Shown: positions 57,837 to 64,000 of the stretch, in pieces | How the letters are laid out: every line of letters starts with the position of its first letter | How positions within the stretch are numbered: position 1 is the first letter of the stretch | NCBI GenBank assembly: GCA_949840905.1 | Contig: CATKXW010000005.1 | Coordinates: 1 to 64,000 of the forward strand | Length of the DNA stretch: 64,000 nucleotides | Direction of reading: 5' to 3' | Origin: an uncultured Eggerthellaceae bacterium | Lineage (GTDB): Bacteria; Actinomycetota; Coriobacteriia; Coriobacteriales; Eggerthellaceae | Made by a program: the position numbers and the translations under genes | The notes under the pieces: model-generated | Databases searched by the model: none | What the model saw: the letters and a program-made list of their open reading frames with translations, nothing else | Told to the model about the DNA's origin: nothing

Positions 57837-58519
57837 AGATGGTCTTTCAGGGCCTAGAAGACGCTTTCCTCATCGAGAGGGGTATCCCTTTCGTCTTCGA
57901 GGTGAATAATCCGGTTCTGTTCGCCCGGCTATGTCAATCTTTCGAAGGCAATGAAGGAGAGTTCGCGGTCGAGCCTTATACGCTTTGGGAAGATGACGAA
58001 CGAGTAAATCCGAAGGACAAGTTCCTCCTTATAGCTAACGTTTTCGATCTGCCATGGGATACAAGAGGGTCGGCCAGTGCGGTCCATAAGCAGATCGAGA
58101 GCATCCTTTTCGAGAGCGAAGAGATCCGGTTGGCTATCGAACAGCTCAATGCGAGCATTCGGAAGCGCTGTTTTGAGGGAAGCTATGCGTTCCATGCGGA
58201 TTATGCGTTCGGAGAAGAATGGGATCTCAAGCGATACTTGAAAGCGTTCGCATTCGACGTGGATTACAATAAAGAGGAACCGCTCCTTGATAATCTTATA
58301 AAATTCCTGAGCTATATTGCAGATATACGCTTCCGAGGTATTCTCGTGTTCGTTAATCTCTGTAGTTTTTTGGCAGAAAGCGAGCTCGAAGAGCTTCTCG
58401 AGCACTCCTTTTTTCTTGGTCTGCCCCTTGTTCTGCTCGAAAGCGACACCAAAAGCTATCAGTTTTCTCGTGGCGTTCATTATAGGATCGACCAGGAGTT
58501 ATTAGGGGAATATGTATGA
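57833..58519 (+). CDS. csn2: CRISPR adaptation protein Csn2
   Basis: 228 residues, the normal Csn2 length, with the type II-A gene position after cas2. Features seen are LPWDTRGSASAVHKQIESIL and the LLDNLIKFLSYIADIRFRGILVFVNLCSFLAESELEELL-type helix/strand region of the P-loop-like Csn2 fold (only parts are cited), and the YQFSRGVHYRIDQEL end. It forms a ring on DNA ends for spacer acquisition. Its presence places the locus in subtype II-A. GC falls towards its end. Confidence 0.9.
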   Translation: MKMVFQGLEDAFLIERGIPFVFEVNNPVLFARLCQSFEGNEGEFAVEPYTLWEDDERVNPKDKFLLIANVFDLPWDTRGSASAVHKQIESILFESEEIRLAIEQLNASIRKRCFEGSYAFHADYAFGEEWDLKRYLKAFAFDVDYNKEEPLLDNLIKFLSYIADIRFRGILVFVNLCSFLAESELEELLEHSFFLGLPLVLLESDTKSYQFSRGVHYRIDQELLGEYV

Positions 58520-58567
58520 TCGCAGTCAGTTTGTCCGTCCTCTTGCAGGGAGGAATTTGCCCCAACG
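58520..58567 (+). other. CRISPR leader end with inverted anti-repeat
   Basis: Only 48 bp separate csn2 from the first repeat, so the leader probably includes the end of csn2. CAGTCAGTTTGTC (58523-58535) is the exact reverse complement of bases 14-26 of each repeat and could pair with 58581-58593 in repeat 1. Confidence 0.6.
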
Positions 58568-60844
58568 GTTTTGGTGCAGTGACAAACTGACTGGTATCAG
58601 CGCGCCTCGGACCTCTCGCACTACTTCGACGACGTTTTGGTGCAGTGACAAACTGACTGGTATCAGCGCCGCGATGCGCAACTCCACCGCGTTGTCGTAG
58701 TTTTGGTGCAGTGACAAACTGACTGGTATCAGCGCTCTGGCGTACTTCGACCTTATCAAGGGCGGGTTTTGGTGCAGTGACAAACTGACTGGTATCAGCG
58801 CTACGACTTTGCCTACGGCGCGTTTATGCACGTTTTGGTGCAGTGACAAACTGACTGGTATCAGCGCACCGACGAAGGTCTACGACCTCACGCACTCGTT
58901 TTGGTGCAGTGACAAACTGACTGGTATCAGCGCACCATCAAGGGGTCGAGCGCGATCGAGTAGTTTTGGTGCAGTGACAAACTGACTGGTATCAGCGCTC
59001 TTCGTCCTTGGTTGCCGTGACGTTGCGCGTTTTGGTGCAGTGACAAACTGACTGGTATCAGCGCGCGGACGAGGATGTCGCCCACGCACAGCTGGTTTTG
59101 GTGCAGTGACAAACTGACTGGTATCAGCGCAAGCGAGCGGGACTCATGGACGAAAGAGGTGTTTTGGTGCAGTGACAAACTGACTGGTATCAGCGCACCC
59201 GACCGGAGCTATGGGACGCCATAAGCGTTTTGGTGCAGTGACAAACTGACTGGTATCAGCGCTGGGAAAAGCGCAAGGCCGAGCTGCTTGAAGTTTTGGT
59301 GCAGTGACAAACTGACTGGTATCAGCGCCGGGAAGTTTATGCCGGGGTTGCGCTCGCTGTTTTGGTGCAGTGACAAACTGACTGGTATCAGCGCCTACGG
59401 CTCTTCTGCGCTGACCGAAGCGAGGTTTTGGTGCAGTGACAAACTGACTGGTATCAGCGCACGTCGCGCGAAGCCGAAGCGTCGAAAACCGTTTTGGTGC
59501 AGTGACAAACTGACTGGTATCAGCGCATGAAGCGACCGCGAAATCCCTGCTCATGGTTTTGGTGCAGTGACAAACTGACTGGTATCAGCGCTGAATTGCC
59601 CTTTAACCGTTGACGTATAAGTTTTGGTGCAGTGACAAACTGACTGGTATCAGCGCTGCGATATAGCTAAGAGTTCCGCCTCATATGTTTTGGTGCAGTG
59701 ACAAACTGACTGGTATCAGCGCGGAGCCAGGTTGATGTCACCTTGGTGACCCGTTTTGGTGCAGTGACAAACTGACTGGTATCAGCGCCAACATTCGCAA
59801 TATTTCGGTGAAGGCTTAGTTTTGGTGCAGTGACAAACTGACTGGTATCAGCGCCTGCGCCCATGTGTTTATCTCCTCGGCGGTGTTTTGGTGCAGTGAC
59901 AAACTGACTGGTATCAGCGCGAGTTCGTTGACAAAGTTTTGTCATTGATTGTTTTGGTGCAGTGACAAACTGACTGGTATCAGCGCAGCAAATTGTTCCT
60001 GGAGAAGATTCAATCAGTTTTGGTGCAGTGACAAACTGACTGGTATCAGCGCTACCGTGTCGATTATATTGGCGACGGTGGCGTTTTGGTGCAGTGACAA
60101 ACTGACTGGTATCAGCGCGGTCTCGAAGGTAATATGTGTTAGACAATCGTTTTGGTGCAGTGACAAACTGACTGGTATCAGCGCTTTTGAAAAACTTTTG
60201 AAAAAAAGTGTTGAGTTTTGGTGCAGTGACAAACTGACTGGTATCAGCGCTATCGGGTGCTTCGAGGTTGAAGGTTGCGGGTTTTGGTGCAGTGACAAAC
60301 TGACTGGTATCAGCGCATGAACGCATGCCCACCTTCCCACATCTACGTTTTGGTGCAGTGACAAACTGACTGGTATCAGCGCACATGAGTGCGTTCTAGG
60401 TGAGATAACGCAGTTTTGGTGCAGTGACAAACTGACTGGTATCAGCGCTCAACCTTCCGTGGACCATGGGAATAGACGGTTTTGGTGCAGTGACAAACTG
60501 ACTGGTATCAGCGCAGCGCCTCTTCGCGGCGGAGCGCTCGGCCGGTTTTGATGCAGTGACAAACTGACTGGTATCAGCGCTTCGATGGCGATTGCCAGAA
60601 TCACCACCAGGTTTTGGTGCAGTGACAAACTGACTGGTATCAGCGCAGAGGTGGGCGAGGCGGTGTGGAGAGGAGGGTTTTGGTGCAGTGACAAACTGAC
60701 TGGTATCAGCGCCCATATATATAGTGTTGTGCGCTGGCGTTAGTTTTGGTGCAGTGACAAACTGACTGGTATCAGCGCTTTCAAGCGAGCTTTCTGCTGT
60801 GCTTTCGAGTTTTGGTGCAGTGACAAACTGACTGGTATCAGCGC

Positions 60845-60874
60845 CCATTTCGCACGCGAATCGTTGCACTCTTC
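60845..60874 (+). repeat. CRISPR spacer 35, one of three related spacers
   Basis: It starts CCATTTCGCACGCGAATCGT and is nearly identical to spacers 45 and 65 (differences at 2-5 positions). Confidence 0.9.
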
Positions 60875-61504
60875 GTTTTGGTGCAGTGACAAACTGACTG
60901 GTATCAGCGCTAATGCAAGAGCATCGTCTTCGAGCAATGCGTTTTGGTGCAGTGACAAACTGACTGGTATCAGCGCGCCTTGGCCCTTACGGCTTCGATC
61001 AAACTGGTTTTGGTGCAGTGACAAACTGACTGGTATCAGCGCCGGTTATGACAAGCTGACGAGCGATGAATGGTTTTGGTGCAGTGACAAACTGACTGGT
61101 ATCAGCGCGGGTTAGATGCCATTAAAACCACCCTCCCGGTTTTGGTGCAGTGACAAACTGACTGGTATCAGCGCCATCGTTCACGTTCTCGCGCGTGCAG
61201 CTGTGTTTTGGTGCAGTGACAAACTGACTGGTATCAGCGCTTGGAAGGCGTCCAGATGACCGGTTTCTCAGTTTTGGTGCAGTGACAAACTGACTGGTAT
61301 CAGCGCAGCTTTGTGTGGCTATGAACTCGATGTTAAGTTTTGGTGCAGTGACAAACTGACTGGTATCAGCGCGGAGAATCCAGAAGAAAGCGGAGCCGCT
61401 ACGTTTTGGTGCAGTGACAAACTGACTGGTATCAGCGCCGCGCATTAGAACACCAGACACACCACTGTGTTTTGGTGCAGTGACAAACTGACTGGTATCA
61501 GCGC

Positions 61505-61534
61505 CCATTTCGCACGCGAATCGTCGCACTGTTC
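61505..61534 (+). repeat. CRISPR spacer 45, one of three related spacers
   Basis: It shares CCATTTCGCACGCGAATCGT with spacer 35 and differs from it at two positions in the last ten. Confidence 0.9.
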
Positions 61535-62822
61535 GTTTTGGTGCAGTGACAAACTGACTGGTATCAGCGCGAGCGTCTGCGTTCACAGAGTCTCCGTATG
61601 GTTTTGGTGCAGTGACAAACTGACTGGTATCAGCGCCCGCAATATTTCCGTCAAGTCTTACAAAATGTTTTGGTGCAGTGACAAACTGACTGGTATCAGC
61701 GCTTCCCATTCCGCCAGAACCTCCAACATGCCGTTTTGGTGCAGTGACAAACTGACTGGTATCAGCGCCAGCTGTGCGCGATGGAGGAGGTTCTAGGCGT
61801 TTTGGTGCAGTGACAAACTGACTGGTATCAGCGCTAAGCGCCGGCGGCGCGGACGAAGCCGTCGGTTTTGGTGCAGTGACAAACTGACTGGTATCAGCGC
61901 TTGATGGCCTTCGTTATGAAGATGGATGTGTTTTGGTGCAGTGACAAACTGACTGGTATCAGCGCCGAACAACAAGTTAGAAAGCGACAAGAACGGTTTT
62001 GGTGCAGTGACAAACTGACTGGTATCAGCGCATCATCACCGTCAACATCGACAAGCTGGACGTTTTGGTGCAGTGACAAACTGACTGGTATCAGCGCCGT
62101 CGTTTTTAGAAGTGATCGAACGACTCAGTTTTGGTGCAGTGACAAACTGACTGGTATCAGCGCGCGAAGAAGAACCCGAGCACAGGCCGCTGGGTTTTGG
62201 TGCAGTGACAAACTGACTGGTATCAGCACGATGCGACCGTTTCGAACTCGGGAACGGACGTTTTGGTGCAGTGACAAACTGACTGGTATCAGCACCGAAG
62301 CGACGCTTCGCATCACGACGGAGGCGTTTTGGTGCAGTGACAAACTGACTGGTATCAGCACCTTTCGCGAAATGGCGGCGACCTGTTGCTCGTTTTGGTG
62401 CAGTGACAAACTGACTGGTATCAGCACAGAAACCAGTCGATCATTTAAAACCTCCTGTTTTGGTGCAGTGACAAACTGACTGGTATCAGCACAACCGCCC
62501 TGGTCTTCCGGTGTAGTCCAACGTTTTGGTGCAGTGACAAACTGACTGGTATCAGCACCATGATGGAGCTGCTCGGTTTTTACAGTGAGTTTTGGTGCAG
62601 TGACAAACTGACTGGTATCAGCACATGGCGCGCCTTCCCTGTTCTTTACATCGTGTTTTGGTGCAGTGACAAACTGACTGGTATCAGCACCATAGATTTT
62701 CATGTGGAAAATGCGAGCGCGTTTTGGTGCAGTGACAAACTGACTGGTATCAGCACTGCTCACCTTCGGCGATGTCGTAGACGATCGTTTTGGTGCAGTG
62801 ACAAACTGACTGGTATCAGCAC

Positions 62823-62852
62823 CCATTTCGCTCGCGAATCGTCACACTGATC
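62823..62852 (+). repeat. CRISPR spacer 65, one of three related spacers
   Basis: It shares CCATTTCGC and CGCGAATCGT with spacers 35 and 45 and differs at several other positions. Confidence 0.9.
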
Positions 62853-63549
62853 GTTTTGGTGCAGTGACAAACTGACTGGTATCAGCACCAGGAGGCGATG
62901 GCATCATCGAGATGGCCCGTTTTGGTGCAGTGACAAACTGACTGGTATCAGCACTTACAACCGAGCCGTGGAGGTGACCGACCGGTTTTGGTGCAGTGAC
63001 AAACTGACTGGTATCAGCACATCGTGTTGTTCGTACAAGCCCAGTCGTTCGTTTTGGTGCAGTGACAAACTGACTGGTATCAGCACATTCTTTTGATTTC
63101 CCGCATTGATAAGCGAGTTTTGGTGCAGTGACAAACTGACTGGTATCAGCACTCTCCATCATCTCTTCCGCCCAGTCTTCGAGTTTTGGTGCAGTGACAA
63201 ACTGACTGGTATCAGCACACACAGACCACTAGAAAGACCGTCAAGCTTGTTTTGGTGCAGTGACAAACTGACTGGTATCAGCACTGCGGGTTATATCTCA
63301 ATAACCCCCGCCCAGTTTTGGTGCAGTGACAAACTGACTGGTATCAGCACTTGTGAAGGCGCAACATAAAACGATACCTAGTTTTGGTGCAGTGACAAAC
63401 TGACTGGTATCAGCACCTACATCGGCTTCATCTGGGTGGAAGAGACGTTTTGGGGCAGTGACAAACTGACTGGTATCAGCACCCTGGCATTGGGAATGCT
63501 ATTCGACGTAATCGTTTTGGAGCAGTGACAAACTGACTGGTATTTCTTA

Positions 63550-63929
63550 CGTTCGTTGTGATGTGATAGAGCTTTTGCGAGGTTATCCCGTTACCTGATT
63601 TCAGAGCTTTTTCGGGGAGTGTTCCTATAGTCTTGTCAAGCGCTCCGCCCGATCTCTTTCCTTGCATCGGGCAACGCTAACGCAAGCTTCTCTCGGAGGC
63701 TTCCATCTGAACGCCGGATCTTCGGAGCGATCCTGCGATACGATGCCGGATGGTCGTGGTCTGGGAAGGTCGTCGATGCCGAGAACGAGTGCGTGCTCGT
63801 GCGATGTTGGCTTCATGATGGTATCTTTCCGGTCAGCCGGTCCTTGCAAACGTGCAACGATCGTGATCCGAATCGTTCTCCGAAAAGGAAGAGCGTCGAA
63901 TCGGCCGCGGTCAAACTCTAATGGGGGTA
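63550..63929. other. Region after the array, no clear gene
   Basis: Frames on both strands (for example 63625-63942 minus) lack ribosome sites and recognisable motifs. No tail of further cas genes is present. Confidence 0.5.
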
Positions 63930-63935
63930 TATAAT
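63930..63935 (+). promoter_or_regulatory. -10 box near the right edge
   Basis: TATAAT about 38 bp before the possible start at 63974; the -35 is weak. Confidence 0.45.
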
Positions 63936-63973
63936 GGGACATCGAAGATGGGGATTCCTCGTGGAGAGATAGG

Positions 63974-64000
63974 ATGGTAAGCGGTCATGGACGATATGGG
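63974..64000 (+). CDS. Possible start of a gene cut by the window edge
   Basis: ATG at 63974 with GGAGAG five bases upstream, downstream of a TATAAT box. Only nine codons are visible, so no identity is possible. Confidence 0.35.

Larger units (their letters stand above)
58568..63549 (+). CRISPR. Type II-A CRISPR array: 76 repeats, 75 spacers
   Basis: The 36-bp repeat begins GTTTTGGTGCAGTG and ends TGGTATCAGCGC; the period is 66 bp. Spacers are 30 nt, except 29 nt for numbers 6, 15, 16, 51 and 59 and 31 nt for 75. Repeats 1-55 end GCGC and 56-75 end GCAC. Repeat 31 (60545) has GTTTTGATG, repeat 75 (63447) has GGGGCAG, and repeat 76 (63514) is degenerate, matching only to about 63543. Degeneracy at the far end and pairing with tracrRNA put the leader at the csn2 side and transcription on the plus strand. 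Reading frames spelling a repeated ADTSQFVTAPK or FWCSDKLTGIS are translations of the repeat. Confidence 0.98.

Noticed and set aside
58526-63222. Many frames with repeated ADTSQFVTAPK or FWCSDKLTGIS
   Set aside because: These are translations of the CRISPR repeat in different frames, not proteins.
63625-63942. 105-codon minus-strand frame after the array
   Set aside because: It is arginine-rich, has no ribosome site and overlaps a plus-strand TATAAT box.

Overview
The window is a high-GC actinobacterial chromosome segment that most resembles the Coriobacteriia (Eggerthellales-like). Reasons: the gene order FhaA, FhaB, PP2C phosphatase, FtsW/PBP, PASTA kinase (all on the minus strand); a class B sortase next to a secreted protein ending in SPKTGD; CIRCE control of clpC; and general codon use. 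No 16S rRNA is present, so the taxon is an inference.

Layout. 1-9.8 kb: end of an unknown gene, Mrp ATPase, a U32 peptidase/tRNA hydroxylase with cysS and ispF-ispD (minus strand), then two tandem paralogous membrane-anchored proteins coupled to a CPA1 Na+/H+ antiporter, and DNase IV. 9.8-13.3 kb: typA with a structured leader, and a lipoprotein parvulin. 13.3-22.8 kb: a candidate structured RNA, then the cell-wall/cell-division signalling cluster fhaA-fhaB-pstP-[ftsW::pbp fusion] and, 1.1 kb further on, the four-PASTA kinase. 22.9-29 kb: UspA, tRNA-Thr(CGT), M18 aminopeptidase, TatA, GreA, LysS. 29-38.6 kb: CIRCE-controlled clpC, a TrkH K+ transporter in an operon with a tiny membrane protein, an exported protein and rsgA, then a glycosyltransferase, a TauE/SafE transporter and engB. 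38.8-42.1 kb: a cell-surface module (SPKTG protein, sortase B, LCP enzyme). 42.1-44.8 kb: a small accessory patch of unknown genes plus an IS110 transposase remnant. 44.8-51.7 kb: a membrane protein, hybrid histidine kinase, phenylacetate-CoA ligase with ACT partner, flippase-like membrane protein and a CsbD/LEA-like protein. 52.1-63.5 kb: a complete type II-A CRISPR-Cas locus: divergent tracrRNA, catalytically intact Cas9 (1397 aa), Cas1, Cas2 and Csn2 with overlapping ends, and an array of 76 repeats and 75 spacers.

Most interesting beyond the standard annotation: (1) three copies of a 153-bp element with 26-bp terminal inverted repeats, at 16397, 25564 and 28708; (2) in the CRISPR locus, three near-identical spacers (35, 45, 65) and an offset pair (19/47), a repeat-end switch from GCAC to GCGC, a tracrRNA whose anti-repeat can fold on itself, and an anti-repeat-like inverted sequence in the leader; (3) an SPKTG sortase substrate that lacks any C-terminal anchor, beside sortase B; (4) a single-polypeptide FtsW/RodA-PBP fusion; (5) three palindromic operators spaced exactly 40 and 80 bp before engB; (6) a probable 6S-sized RNA with pairing ends at 13394-13571; (7) a typA leader with two mutually exclusive folds.

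Gene calls rest on recognised motifs in the translated sequence; no database search was possible. Promoters and hairpins were found by eye.
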